From positions 361,442 through 425,441 of the forward strand of contig UCGV01000003.1 of NCBI GenBank assembly GCA_900471925.1: a DNA stretch of 64,000 nucleotides, written 5' to 3'. The stretch comes from Hyphomicrobiales bacterium (GTDB taxonomy: Bacteria; Pseudomonadota; Alphaproteobacteria; Rhizobiales; Rhizobiaceae). Of the stretch, positions 9,124-17,989 are shown piece by piece (within the stretch, counting starts at the first letter, position 1; each line of letters begins with the position of its first letter). The notes below the pieces were generated by a model, which made no database searches, had not been told where the DNA came from, and saw only the letters and a list, made by a program, of their open reading frames with translations. The position numbers and the translations under genes were made by a program.

Positions 9124-9630
9124 CTATTTCCGCCAGGCGATCTTGCCCTTCAATCGCGCATGCGTGTCTTCCGCAATCGGCACGACGAGCACACGGGCCG
9201 GATCGACGGGACCGGGAAATGTCAACGCGCCATAGGCAACCTTCTCGAAGCCGAGCGGACAGTAATAGGGCGGATCACCGACGAGGATGACAGCTTCCGA
9301 GCCCTTGCGCTTGGCCGCCTCGACCGCGATACGCACCAGTTCCCGGCCGATACCCTTGCTCTTGTGCGATGGCCGCACGGCAAGCGGTCCGAGCAGATGC
9401 CCCTTCACCGTTCCCGCCAGAACCGGTGTCATCCGCACCGAAGCAATCGTCTCGCCATCATCGGCGCAGATGAAGGAGAGCGAGAGGTCATGCGGTCCCT
9501 GCTCGCGAATGCGGGCTGCGGCACGCGTATGCCGCCCGGGGCCGAATGCTTCTTCATTGATGAGTTCGATAGCCGCGTCGTGCGACGCATCCTCGGTGAG
9601 GTAGACGAGATCGTGCTTGTACATGAGCAT
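9124..9630 (-). CDS. GNAT family N-acetyltransferase (YhbS-like)
   Basis: About 168 residues, convergent with the preceding gene, with stops that abut. The sequence LLGPLAVRPSHKSKGIGRELVRIAVEAAKRKGSEAVILVGDPPYYCPLGFEKVAYG is the hallmark of the YhbS-like GNAT group (V-x-P-x-x-x-x-x-G-I-G binding acetyl-CoA, then GDPPYY). The start is uncertain: ATGs at 9630 and 9624 are plausible, and a GTG at 9675 extends the frame with poorly conserved residues. The substrate is unknown. Confidence 0.86.
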   Translation of the reverse strand: MLMYKHDLVYLTEDASHDAAIELINEEAFGPGRHTRAAARIREQGPHDLSLSFICADDGETIASVRMTPVLAGTVKGHLLGPLAVRPSHKSKGIGRELVRIAVEAAKRKGSEAVILVGDPPYYCPLGFEKVAYGALTFPGPVDPARVLVVPIAEDTHARLKGKIAWRK

Positions 9631-9907
9631 GGGAACAGAGACCGGATAGACGCAGATATATGGGTTCGCGAACACGCCCTCAGGCGTTCGGGAGCATCAG
9701 CGTCGTCGCAGGCCTCTGAGAATAGACATCAAGCAGGATTCCAGAAATTCGTGAGGAAGGCGGATAGCAGGAAAAATTTCCGACGTCTATTGCAAAAATT
9801 CCATCTGGAATCGAGCTGGCGAGACGCAGTGTTCAATCTTTGCCGCCTGCAAAAGGTCGCGTGCTGCGATATGTATACGGCAACGAACAATTTCAAAGGT
9901 GAAACTC

Positions 9908-10897
9908 ATGGGCATGCTGGTAGACGGCGTCTGGCATGACGTCTGGTATGACACAAAGGAAACGAAGGGCCATTTCAAGCGCCAGCCCTCGCAATTCCGC
10001 AACTGGATCACGGCTGACGGCGAAGCCGGCCCGAGTGGCAAGGGCGGCTTCAAGGCCGAGGCCGACCGCTACCATCTCTATGTGTCGCTGGCCTGCCCCT
10101 GGGCGCACCGCACGCTGATCTTCCGCAAGCTGAAGAAGCTCGAAGACCTGATTTCCGTCTCGGTGGTCGATCCGCTGATGCTCGAAAACGGCTGGGAGTT
10201 CAGGACCAGCGATGGCGCTACCGGCGACCACCTCTTTGGCTCCCGATATCTCTGGGAGGTCTACGTCAAGGCCGATCCACACTATTCCGGGCGAGTCACC
10301 GTTCCGGTTCTGTGGGACAAACAGACGGGCACGATCGTCAGCAACGAGTCGGCTGAAATCATCCGCATGTTCAACAGCGCCTTCAATCACCTGACGGGCT
10401 CGACGGCGGATTATTATCCCGAGGACCTGCGGGTAGATATCGATGCCCTGAACGATGTCATCTACGACACGGTCAACAATGGCGTCTACAAGGCTGGCTT
10501 TGCCACCACTCAAGCTGCCTACGAAGAGAATGTCGTCAAGCTTTTCGAAACGCTGGACAAGCTCGACGAGCGCCTCGGCAAGACCCGTTATCTCCTGGGC
10601 GATCGCCAAACGGAGGCCGACTGGCGGCTCTTCACGACGCTGGTGCGCTTCGACCCTGTCTATGTCGGCCACTTCAAGTGCAACATCCGCCGCATCGAGG
10701 ACTATGCCAATCTGTCAGCCTATCTGCGCGACCTCTACCAGACATCTGGTGTCGCCGGCACGGTGAACCTGCGCCATATCAAGGAGCACTATTACCGCAG
10801 CCACAAGACGATCAACCCGACAGGCATCGTGCCATCAGGACCTGCACTCGATCTCGACCGGCCGCATGGCCGTGACAGGCTCGCAGCCGCAGCCTGA
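9908..10897 (+). CDS. Glutathionyl-hydroquinone reductase (Xi-class GST)
   Basis: 329 residues. The N-terminal thioredoxin-like domain contains YHLYVSLACPWAHRTLIFRKLKKL, the CPWA catalytic cysteine motif of Xi-class glutathione transferases, which reduce glutathionyl-hydroquinones and quinone adducts. The C-terminal all-alpha domain carries GDRQTEADWRLFTTLVRFDPVYVGHFKCN, also family-typical. AAAGG precedes the ATG at 9908; a GTG three codons upstream is an alternative. It stands alone, with a roughly 280-base upstream gap from the divergent GNAT gene. Confidence 0.93.
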   Translation: MGMLVDGVWHDVWYDTKETKGHFKRQPSQFRNWITADGEAGPSGKGGFKAEADRYHLYVSLACPWAHRTLIFRKLKKLEDLISVSVVDPLMLENGWEFRTSDGATGDHLFGSRYLWEVYVKADPHYSGRVTVPVLWDKQTGTIVSNESAEIIRMFNSAFNHLTGSTADYYPEDLRVDIDALNDVIYDTVNNGVYKAGFATTQAAYEENVVKLFETLDKLDERLGKTRYLLGDRQTEADWRLFTTLVRFDPVYVGHFKCNIRRIEDYANLSAYLRDLYQTSGVAGTVNLRHIKEHYYRSHKTINPTGIVPSGPALDLDRPHGRDRLAAAA

Positions 10898-10900
10898 ACC

Positions 10901-11380
10901 TCACCAGTAATGCGCAGGCTCCGCCTCGCCGCGGAGTTCGGCGAGCCTTCGCAATGTGGCGCCGGTCGTCCCCTCCGGCAGCTTGTCGATGTCAAAGAAG
11001 CCACTGTCGGAGATCTCCCAGTTCGGCTTACGCGGCGCGGTCTGCTCCACGGTCGTCCGGTAAAATATCACATGGTCGCGGCGGCTGACGGAGGTGTTGA
11101 AGTAGACGTGGAAGAGCTGCGGCTTGCCGACGATCCTGAGGTTGCCCTCCTCCCGCAACTCCTTGATCAGCGCATCCCCTACCGTCTCGTTGCGTTCCAC
11201 GCCGCCACCCGGCATATGCCAACCGTCGGTAAGGCCGTCACGCACGAGAAACAGGCGTCCCTGCTCGTCGAAACAGGCCGCGCGCACTCCCATCGTCATC
11301 CCGCGGGAAAATGCAAAAAACACGTGCAGCAGCCGCAGTAACACTTTCATGTGAAGGGGCCATTTTTGTTTGTCCGCCAT
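10901..11380 (-). CDS. NUDIX hydrolase
   Basis: 159 residues. The NUDIX box is GGGVERNETVGDALIKELREEGNL, with the REEG variant of the RExxEE core: REE is kept but the spacing is slightly degenerate. The N-terminus has an amphipathic stretch (KVLLRLLHVFFAFSRG) seen in ADP-ribose/NTP pyrophosphatase relatives. The substrate is unclear. It is convergent with the GST gene, with three bases between stops, and divergent from the following metallophosphoesterase. Confidence 0.86.
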   Translation of the reverse strand: MADKQKWPLHMKVLLRLLHVFFAFSRGMTMGVRAACFDEQGRLFLVRDGLTDGWHMPGGGVERNETVGDALIKELREEGNLRIVGKPQLFHVYFNTSVSRRDHVIFYRTTVEQTAPRKPNWEISDSGFFDIDKLPEGTTGATLRRLAELRGEAEPAHYW

Positions 11381-11448
11381 GGTCTCTTTCAGGCTCTCAT
11401 CACCGGGATGTGTTTGAATTGTAAAGAAGCTGGTCTATGTGTCGTTGC

Positions 11449-12357
11449 ATGTTCAAGCTCGCGCATATCTCCGACGTTCACCTCGGCCCTCTGCCCCGTC
11501 TTTCCATTCACGAGCTTTTCTCGAAACGCATTACGGGTTTTGTGAACTGGCACCGCAACCGGCGCAAGCACCTTTTCGGCAGCACGCTCGATCTGTTGCT
11601 GGATGACATCAGACGTCATGAGGCCGACCATCTGGCCGTCACGGGCGATCTCGTCAATCTGGCGAGCGGCATCGAGATACGCACTGCCGCAGCCTGGCTG
11701 CGCGAACTCGGCGATCCCGCCGCCACCTCGGTCGTGCCTGGCAACCATGATGCCTACGTACCGGGCGCTTATGAAAAATCGATGCGTGCCTGGTACGACT
11801 ATGTGCGCGGCGACCTCGCCCCGCCGGAATGGCAGGAAGACAAGCACATTTTCCCTTACCTTCGCATCCGCGACAAGGTCGCCATCGTCGGCTGCTCGAC
11901 CGCCGTCGCAACCCCACCCTTTGCTGCGTCCGGCTTTTTCGGCGCCCGCCAGGCACGCGATACAGTCAACATGCTGCGCGCCGCCGGCGAAGCCGGATTG
12001 TTCCGCGTCGTCATGATCCATCATCCGCCCATCCGTGGCGCAACGTCCTTTTACAAGCGCATGATCGGCATCCGCCGCTTCGCAGCCGTCGTTTCCACCG
12101 GCGGGGCGGAGCTTGTGCTGCACGGCCACACCCATCTGAACACCCTCTACTGGCTGCGCGGACAGACCGGCCCGGTGCCTGTCGTCGGCATAGCCTCGGC
12201 CTCGCAGGGGCCGGGCGGCATAAAGCCGCGCGCCGCCTATAACCTCTTCTCGATCTCCGGTTCTCCGGGTGCCTGGGAAGTCAAGGGCGAGCGCTTCAGC
12301 ATAAACGATACGGGCGACGGCATGGCGCCTGAAAGTGCCGATATCTTCGCACGTTAG
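11449..12357 (+). CDS. Calcineurin-like metallophosphoesterase
   Basis: About 302 residues. All metal-binding motifs of the calcineurin-like family are present in order: ISDVHLG (D-x-H), VTGDLVN (GD), VVPGNHDAY (GNHD), VMIHHPP (H) and LHGHTHLN (GHxH). Such proteins hydrolyse phosphomonoesters or diesters, often cyclic nucleotides or phospholipid headgroups; the substrate cannot be called. Homologue-like starts begin MFKLAHISD (ATG 11449); an in-frame ATG at 11437 has a weak AGAAG upstream. Cytoplasmic, no signal peptide. Confidence 0.9.
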   Translation: MFKLAHISDVHLGPLPRLSIHELFSKRITGFVNWHRNRRKHLFGSTLDLLLDDIRRHEADHLAVTGDLVNLASGIEIRTAAAWLRELGDPAATSVVPGNHDAYVPGAYEKSMRAWYDYVRGDLAPPEWQEDKHIFPYLRIRDKVAIVGCSTAVATPPFAASGFFGARQARDTVNMLRAAGEAGLFRVVMIHHPPIRGATSFYKRMIGIRRFAAVVSTGGAELVLHGHTHLNTLYWLRGQTGPVPVVGIASASQGPGGIKPRAAYNLFSISGSPGAWEVKGERFSINDTGDGMAPESADIFAR

Positions 12358-12515
12358 CTGGTTTTTCGGAATCAGTTTCGCCACGTGTTGAAGCAAGATC
12401 TGAAGAGCACGCTGCGATGTCGCAGCATAAGCAATAAACGCCGCAGAACCTCTTGGTATTTTTATCGGTCGGCGTACAATTCGGCCACCGCATCGCCTCA
12501 ATAGGAGTATGCCCG

Positions 12516-13076
12516 ATGACTGCTTCTTTCCATCGCCTGTGCAGGCTTTCGCTCGTTTCCCTATTCGCGGTCGGCCTCGCCACGTCAGCTTTTGCGGTCG
12601 GCGATGAGAACGATGAAACGTCGCCGCCCCCGAAAACCGAGACGACGACGAAATGCGCCGACGGCAAGGTCTGGGATGCAAAGGCAAAGGAATGCGTCGA
12701 TCCCAAGAAGCAGAGCTTCAATGATGACGATCTCTACAAGTTCGCCCGCGAGTTCGCCTATGCCGAACAGTATGAGAACGCCATTACCGTGCTCAATCTT
12801 GCAAAGAATCAGAACGATCCGCGCATCCTGAACTATCTCGGCTACGCCAATCGCAAGGCCGGGCGCATGGAACTCGGCATGTCCTATTATAAGAAGGCGC
12901 TGCAGCAGGATGAGAATTACATTCTCGCGCGCTCCTACATGGGCATGGCGCTTGCCGAACAGGGAGACCTGCAGGGCGCCCGCGTTCAGCTCGTCGAGAT
13001 CCGCGATCGCGGCGGTGAAAACACCTGGGCCTATCGCGCTCTTCTGCAGAACCTGAACGGTTACAGGACATATTGA
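12516..13076 (+). CDS. Secreted tetratricopeptide repeat protein
   Basis: 186 residues from an ATG with AGGAG eight bases upstream; an upstream TTG frame extension is rejected. A signal peptide (RLSLVSLFAVGLATSAFAVG) ends near residue 26. A short Cys-containing spacer (TTKCADGKVWDAKAKECVDPK) follows, then about three TPR-like units (AEQYENAITVLNLAKNQNDPRILNYLGYANRKAGR, MELGMSYYKKALQQDENYILARSYMGMALAEQGD). Predicted periplasmic; the partner is unknown. The paired cysteines in the spacer could form a disulphide. Confidence 0.87.
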   Translation: MTASFHRLCRLSLVSLFAVGLATSAFAVGDENDETSPPPKTETTTKCADGKVWDAKAKECVDPKKQSFNDDDLYKFAREFAYAEQYENAITVLNLAKNQNDPRILNYLGYANRKAGRMELGMSYYKKALQQDENYILARSYMGMALAEQGDLQGARVQLVEIRDRGGENTWAYRALLQNLNGYRTY

Positions 13077-13292
13077 GGCAAGCTCCGCGGAATAGACTGC
13101 GTAAATCCCTTTGAAAGGGATGGATGAAACGAACCCCGCGCTTGCGAAATACGGGCGACTTGCTTCATAAAGCCGCCTGCATGACCGGACAGATATGATG
13201 GCTTACACCCGCCGGCAGGCTTCTGCTTAAAGCCGGCCAGTATTGGAAGCCAGTATGAGTTCCAGTCGTTGTGAATGCTTCTTGGAAAAAAA

Positions 13293-13808
13293 ATGCGCCA
13301 ACCCGCGACCACCACCTCCGATATCAGACGAGATCTCGTCGGTCTCCTGCCCCGCCTCCGCCGCTTTGCGATCACGCTCGCGGGAGAGACGGCTACGGCT
13401 GATGAACTGGTTCAGGCGGTGTGTCTGCGTGCGATTTCCAGAGGGCATCAGTGGAATGGCGAGGGACGGCTGGAAAGCTGGATCTACGCGCTCGCCCACC
13501 AGCAATGGGTGGAAGACAGCCGCAAGCGCAAACCACGCTCGGCCGCACGCAACAATGTGACCGATATCCGCGACGCCATCCGCGAACGATCGGGCGTGGT
13601 CGATACCGATGCGTTGCACCGCATGCTCGTCGAGATGCCGGAAGGTGTCGCCAGCATCTTTCTTTTGATCGACGTGGAAGGCCACAACTACCAGCAGGCG
13701 GCCGAAATCATGGGCGTCGCAATCGGCAGCATTGCCGGCCAGCTTGCCACGGCGCGACTCCATTTTGCCGCATTGTCCGGCCATAATCCGCCCGTCCACA
13801 GGTACTGA
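13293..13808 (+). CDS. ECF-type RNA polymerase sigma factor
   Basis: About 171 residues. Region 2 is recognisable (LLPRLRRFAITLAGETATADELVQAVCLRAISR, then WIYALAHQQWVEDSRKRK), and region 4 has the HTH (MPEGVASIFLLIDVEGHNYQQAAEIMGVAIGSIAGQLATARLHF). Both are divergent from well-studied ECF factors: SIAGQLATA replaces the usual TVRSRLSRA. The next gene, overlapping by context, looks like its anti-sigma factor. The ATG at 13293 has GGA about nine bases upstream; an in-frame ATG at 13275 is possible. The stimulus and regulon are not visible from sequence. Confidence 0.87.
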   Translation: MRQPATTTSDIRRDLVGLLPRLRRFAITLAGETATADELVQAVCLRAISRGHQWNGEGRLESWIYALAHQQWVEDSRKRKPRSAARNNVTDIRDAIRERSGVVDTDALHRMLVEMPEGVASIFLLIDVEGHNYQQAAEIMGVAIGSIAGQLATARLHFAALSGHNPPVHRY

Positions 13809-13812
13809 CCCA

Positions 13813-14649
13813 TTGCTCGATTTCAAAAAACAGCCACTGGAAGCCCAGCTCGCAGCCCTCCTTGATGGCGAAGCCACATCGGAACAGCAGCTGGAGCTGG
13901 AAAACCTTCTGGCGACTGATGAAAATGCCCGCAAGATCTACGATAAGCTTCGCCACGGCGTCGATTTCGGCCGTCGGAAACTGGACGACATGCTGAAGGA
14001 GCCAGTTCCGCTGGCGCTCGTCCGCTCCATCAAGAGCACGCAACCGCCGAAGACGCCGATCGCCCAGCGCAATCCCCGCCTGCAGCTGAAGCTCGCTCCG
14101 AGCGGTCGCCAGGCACTGGCAGCCGCCCTCCTCCTCTTCGTCATCGGTGGCGGCATCGGCTATTTCATCGGCAATGCCCCTGATACGGATGACGCTGCGC
14201 CGATCACGGCGCCGCAGATCAATACCAACGACTGGCTGGGCGATGTCACTGCCTTCCAGCGTCTGCTCGTGCGCCAGCCGCGCCACCTCGTAGAAGTGCC
14301 GGCGTCCCAGTCCGAGGAAATCTCCTCCTGGCTGACGACGGCGATCGGCGTACCCTTCCGCGTGCCGGATCTGTCGCGTGACTCCTGGACCTTCCAGGGC
14401 GCTCGCGTGATCCTTGGCGACAACCGCCCCGTCGGCCAGCTCGTCTATTCCAATTCCGACGGCGATATCATTTCGATCTGCTTCCGCAAGGATGCGCAAC
14501 CGCCGGAAACGGAAGATTTCAAGGAAACGATCCGCGACGAAATCGGCCTCGTGACCTGGCACAATGCCGGCACGTCCTATGTGCTGGCCGGCCCCTCTGC
14601 CGAAGCCACGCTCAGCCAGCTCGCGATGGAAATCGCCGCCGCAATCTGA
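13813..14649 (+). CDS. Transmembrane anti-sigma factor
   Basis: About 278 residues from a TTG start with AGGT ten bases upstream, four bases after the sigma gene stop. The N-terminal cytoplasmic region (LEAQLAALLDGEATSEQQLELENLLATDENARKIYDKLRHG) is typical of sigma-binding anti-sigma domains but has no HxxxCxxC zinc motif. A single membrane helix lies near 98-120 (ALAAALLLFVIGGGIGYFIG), followed by an extracytoplasmic sensor of about 155 residues. Role by context: it holds the adjacent ECF sigma factor inactive at the membrane until a signal arrives. The exact start is uncertain. Confidence 0.82.
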   Translation: MLDFKKQPLEAQLAALLDGEATSEQQLELENLLATDENARKIYDKLRHGVDFGRRKLDDMLKEPVPLALVRSIKSTQPPKTPIAQRNPRLQLKLAPSGRQALAAALLLFVIGGGIGYFIGNAPDTDDAAPITAPQINTNDWLGDVTAFQRLLVRQPRHLVEVPASQSEEISSWLTTAIGVPFRVPDLSRDSWTFQGARVILGDNRPVGQLVYSNSDGDIISICFRKDAQPPETEDFKETIRDEIGLVTWHNAGTSYVLAGPSAEATLSQLAMEIAAAI

Positions 14650-14671
14650 ATCTGTGATCTGGAAAAAGCTT

Positions 14672-14694
14672 GGGCGAGCTCGATGAGCTCGCCC
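14672..14694 (-). terminator. Rho-independent terminator for leuA
   Basis: A perfect 10-bp stem with a 3-base loop (GGGCGAGCTC / GAGCTCGCCC). Read on the minus strand it is followed within four bases by a CTTTTT run, so it best terminates leuA. The plus-strand side lacks a T run, so it is weak for the anti-sigma gene. Confidence 0.75.
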
Positions 14695-14752
14695 TTGGCA
14701 TTGTCAGGCAACGTCACCCGAAAATATCGCGACACGCTTTAGATGAGAATGC

Positions 14753-16477
14753 TCAAGCCTTGCCGGCCTTTACATCGAGCACCCGATTGGCAGCCGACAC
14801 GATCGCTTCGAGCGATGCGGCGACGATATTGGTGTTGATGCCGGCACCGAAGAGCTTTCCACCCGGATAAGACGTCTCGACATAGGAGATAGCGGCGGCA
14901 TTCGATCCATGCTGCAGCGAATGCTCCGAATAGTCTTCGACCGACATTTCGATGCCGAGATAGTGTGACAGCGCGTTGATAAAGCCGTCGATCGGGCCGT
15001 TACCACGTCCCTCGATACGCTTGATCTCACCATTGTCGGTGATCTCGGCAGCCACGATCCGCTGTCCCTTGTGCTCGGTGTCGGGATAGGTGTGGTGATC
15101 GACGAACTTCAGGCGGCCACCCGGCTGGGTCACGTAGCGCTCGATGAAGCGGTCGTAGATGCGCTTCGACGGAAGCTCCTTGCCCTCTTCATCGGTGATG
15201 CGCTGGATGTCTCCGCGGAATTCGACCTGCAGGTTGCGCGGCAGGTTGAGCCCGTAATCCTGCTGGAGAATATAAGCGATGCCACCCTTGCCGGACTGCG
15301 AGTTGATGCGGATGATCGCCTCGTAGGAACGGCCGACGTCACGCGGATCGATCGGCAGGTAAGGCACTTCCCAGACCGGATGGTTGGCGACCTGCGCTGC
15401 CTTCATGCCCTTGTTGATCGCATCCTGATGCGAACCGGAGAAGGCCGTATAGACCAGCTCGCCGACATAGGGGTGACGCTCGGTGATCGCCATCTGGTTC
15501 GAATATTCGAACACTTCCTTGATGCGCTCGATGTTCGAGCAGTCGATTTCCGGATCGACACCCTGCGTGAACATGTTCAACGCCATGGTGACGACGTCGA
15601 CATTGCCGGTGCGCTCGCCATTGCCGAAGAGCGTGCCTTCGACGCGGTCGGCACCTGCCAGCAGCGCCAGTTCGGCGGCGGCAATACCCGTGCCGCGGTC
15701 ATTGTGCGGATGCAGCGAGATGATCAGGTTTTCGCGATTGTCGAGATTGCGGCACATCCATTCGATCTGGTCGGCATAGACGTTCGGCGTCGCCATCTCC
15801 ACCGTCGAAGGCAGGTTGATGATGAGCTTGTTGTCAGGCGTCGGCTTCATCACCTCGATGACGGCATTACAGATTTCCAGCGCTACATCGAGTTCGGTGC
15901 CGGTAAAGCTCTCAGGCGAATATTCGAAACGGTAGCCACCGCCGGCCTTGGCCGCCATGTCGCTGATCATCTTGGCGGCATCGACGGCGATCTGCTTGAT
16001 GCCGTTCACATCCTTGGCGAAGACGACGCGACGCTGCAACTCGCTGGTCGAATTGTAGAAATGCACGATCGGCTGCTTGGCACCCTCCAGCGCCTCGAAG
16101 GTGCGCGTGATCAGCTCGGGCCGGCACTGCACCAGCACCTGCAGTGATACGTCGTCGGGCACATTGCCCTCTTCCACGCACCAACGGGCGAAATCGAAAT
16201 CGGTCTGCGAGGCCGAGGGGAACCCGATCTCGATTTCCTTGAAGCCCATCTCCAGCAGCAGCTGGAACATGCGCGCCTTGCGGTCATGGCCCATCGGATC
16301 GACGAGCGCCTGATTGCCGTCGCGCAGATCGACGGAGCACCAGATCGGCGCCTTGCTGATGGTCTTGGTCGGCCAGGTGCGGTCAGGAATGTTCACCTGC
16401 GGATAGGGCCGGTATTTGACGGCTGCGTCGGGCATGCCCTTGGCGCCTGCGGAGGATCGGCTGGTGGTGTTGTCCAT
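14753..16477 (-). CDS. leuA: 2-isopropylmalate synthase
   Basis: 574 residues. It catalyses the first committed step of leucine biosynthesis, condensing acetyl-CoA with 2-ketoisovalerate. The catalytic HMGL-like barrel has SVDLRDGNQALVDPMGHDRK (R-D metal-site region) and SLHPHNDRGTGIAAAELA (HxH metal ligands), and the C-terminal dimerisation/leucine-feedback domain follows from about residue 430. It belongs to the longer LeuA type with an N-terminal extension (YRPYPQVNIPDRTWP). The ATG at 16477 has GGAG about eight bases upstream; an ATG eight codons further up lacks an SD. A leucine-rich leader ORF lies upstream, suggesting attenuation. Confidence 0.96.
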   Translation of the reverse strand: MDNTTSRSSAGAKGMPDAAVKYRPYPQVNIPDRTWPTKTISKAPIWCSVDLRDGNQALVDPMGHDRKARMFQLLLEMGFKEIEIGFPSASQTDFDFARWCVEEGNVPDDVSLQVLVQCRPELITRTFEALEGAKQPIVHFYNSTSELQRRVVFAKDVNGIKQIAVDAAKMISDMAAKAGGGYRFEYSPESFTGTELDVALEICNAVIEVMKPTPDNKLIINLPSTVEMATPNVYADQIEWMCRNLDNRENLIISLHPHNDRGTGIAAAELALLAGADRVEGTLFGNGERTGNVDVVTMALNMFTQGVDPEIDCSNIERIKEVFEYSNQMAITERHPYVGELVYTAFSGSHQDAINKGMKAAQVANHPVWEVPYLPIDPRDVGRSYEAIIRINSQSGKGGIAYILQQDYGLNLPRNLQVEFRGDIQRITDEEGKELPSKRIYDRFIERYVTQPGGRLKFVDHHTYPDTEHKGQRIVAAEITDNGEIKRIEGRGNGPIDGFINALSHYLGIEMSVEDYSEHSLQHGSNAAAISYVETSYPGGKLFGAGINTNIVAASLEAIVSAANRVLDVKAGKA

Positions 16478-16592
16478 TGTCTTGTCTCCTCGTCCCGGCA
16501 TTTGCCCCGTGTCTTAGCCGATCATGTATGGCTTGACGACAGCAAATGCGGACCTTTGATCGGTCGTTTGGTCAATTTTGAAAGTGAGTCGC

Positions 16593-16636
16593 GAGGAGCG
16601 ATGGCCGGGCGGGCTTTCGGCCGCCGGGCGCTCCTC
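16593..16636 (-). promoter_or_regulatory. GC-rich attenuator hairpin upstream of leuA
   Basis: Eight-base perfect outer arms (GAGGAGCG at 16593-16600 and CGCTCCTC at 16629-16636) enclose a second GC-rich stem of the CCGGC/GCCGG type, giving a long hairpin in the minus-strand leader. Its 5' arm overlaps the stop codon of the leader peptide, as expected for a ribosome-controlled structure. No T run follows directly, so whether it terminates transcription or blocks something else is open. It ends about 116 bases before the leuA start. Confidence 0.6.
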
Positions 16637-16760
16637 AAAGGACCCGGCAACCGCGCGTAAGGCCGAGGAGAAGAAGCGAGGTCAGGGCGCGCGTATTGTC
16701 ACGCAGGGCCGTGCGGCCGCGTGCAATCGTCTCGGAAATCCGTGCGCTTGTGCTCTTCAT
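16635..16760 (-). CDS. leuL: Candidate leucine leader peptide of leuA
   Basis: A 41-codon open frame just inside the leuA leader. Near its end it reads LTSLLLLGLT, five leucines in six codons (CTT CTT CTC CTC GGC CTT), followed a few codons later by a final Leu just before TGA. That is the layout of a classic leucine-attenuator peptide. The stop falls in the first arm of the downstream hairpin. The first half (SARISETIARGRTALRDNT) is longer than most leaders, so an internal start is possible. The function is inferred from position and composition; ribosome profiling would be decisive. Confidence 0.65.
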   Translation of the reverse strand: MKSTSARISETIARGRTALRDNTRALTSLLLLGLTRGCRVL

Positions 16761-16804
16761 GACCGCGCTTATAGCCTCCGTCGGAAATTCCGGCAACCCC
16801 CCGC

Positions 16805-17989
16805 CTACCTTTTCCTCGCCTGCACGAGACGCGACAGGGCAAGCATCAGCCCACCGGCAACCAACCCCCAGAAGGCACCGGAAACGCCGCCGAAGGAAAC
16901 GCCCGATGCAGTGACCAGGAATGTGATCGCTGCAGCCTCACGCGTTTCAGGCGCCTGAAATGCCGCCGTAGCCGAACCGGAGAACGCACCGACCAGTGCG
17001 AGACCGGCCACGGCCTCGATCAGGATAGGCGGCGCGAGAGCAACGAAGGCAGTCACGGCACCGGCAAGCAGGCCAAGGATAACATAGCCGACACCGGAGA
17101 TAAGCGCCGCCCAATAGCGCCGCGCCGGATCGGCATGCGCATCCTGCCCGGCGCACATCGCCGCCGTGATCGCCGCCAGATTGACCGCGTGTCCGCCGAA
17201 GGGTGCGGCCAGCAGCGAAAAGATACCGGTCACGGCAAAAAGTGGTCCCGGCTTCGGATCATAGTGATTGACCTTCAGCACTGCGATGCCGGGAATATTC
17301 TGCGAAGCCATCGTCACAATGAAGAGCGGCAGCGCGATGGAGATAAAACCGGCGAGATTGAAGACCGGATGCACGATATCGATGACCGGCACCAGCGATT
17401 GTTCGAGCGAAGCAAGCGCTCCTGCGGGAATATCGACGCCGAAGGCCAGCACCAGCGCGAAGGCAACGAGCGCCGCCGGCACTGCCCAGAGACGCTTGAA
17501 GGCGCCGACCACGATCCAGGTAAGAATGATCGGCAGGCCGAGAAGCGGATTGAAGGCAATCGCCTTGACGGGAGCGAAGCAGAGGCCGAGCAGCACGCCT
17601 GACAGCATGGCATTGGCAAGCGGCGCCGGGATTGCAGCAACCGCTCGCCCGAGCGGCTTGAACAGTCCGGCAACGACAATCAGCACGGCGCAGAGGATGA
17701 AGGCTCCGACAGCCGCATTGAAGCCGCCGTCGATCGTGCCGATGCTCGCCAGCAGCGCCGCCCCCGGCGTTGACCACGCGATGCTGATCGGCAGGCGCGT
17801 CACAGCGCTGAGCAGGATGGCGCAAAGCCCCATCGAGACCGACAATGCCATCAATCCCGAAGCGGCCTGCGCGTCAGTCGCGCCAACCGCTTGAAGCCCA
17901 TGCAGGACCACAGCAAAGGAGCTGGTAAATCCGACGAAAGCCGTCAGCAGGCCCATGAACAGGCTTTGAACGGAAAAATCCTTGAACAT
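16805..17989 (-). CDS. benE: BenE family benzoate/proton symporter
   Basis: 394 residues with about 11-12 hydrophobic helices throughout; an inner-membrane secondary transporter. Motifs typical of BenE include GFTSSFAVVLHGLQAVGATDAQAASGL, PISIAWSTPGAALLA, IPAPLANAMLSGVLLGLCFAPV, and PFGGHAVNLAAITAAMCAG. The family is associated with benzoate/H+ symport, but no benzoate-degradation genes are nearby, so the substrate is uncertain. The ATG at 17989 follows GGAG at a good spacing and gives MFKDFSVQS; an upstream frame extension to 18019 is not favoured. Confidence 0.92.
   Translation of the reverse strand: MFKDFSVQSLFMGLLTAFVGFTSSFAVVLHGLQAVGATDAQAASGLMALSVSMGLCAILLSAVTRLPISIAWSTPGAALLASIGTIDGGFNAAVGAFILCAVLIVVAGLFKPLGRAVAAIPAPLANAMLSGVLLGLCFAPVKAIAFNPLLGLPIILTWIVVGAFKRLWAVPAALVAFALVLAFGVDIPAGALASLEQSLVPVIDIVHPVFNLAGFISIALPLFIVTMASQNIPGIAVLKVNHYDPKPGPLFAVTGIFSLLAAPFGGHAVNLAAITAAMCAGQDAHADPARRYWAALISGVGYVILGLLAGAVTAFVALAPPILIEAVAGLALVGAFSGSATAAFQAPETREAAAITFLVTASGVSFGGVSGAFWGLVAGGLMLALSRLVQARKR

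Noticed and set aside
12411..12426. GCTGCG-ATGT-CGCAGC hairpin after the metallophosphoesterase
   Set aside because: Short stem with no T run; not distinguishable from chance in this GC-rich gap.
13107..13123. ATCCCTTT/AAAGGGAT hairpin downstream of the TPR gene
   Set aside because: Loop is too short and no T tract follows on either strand; not called as a terminator.
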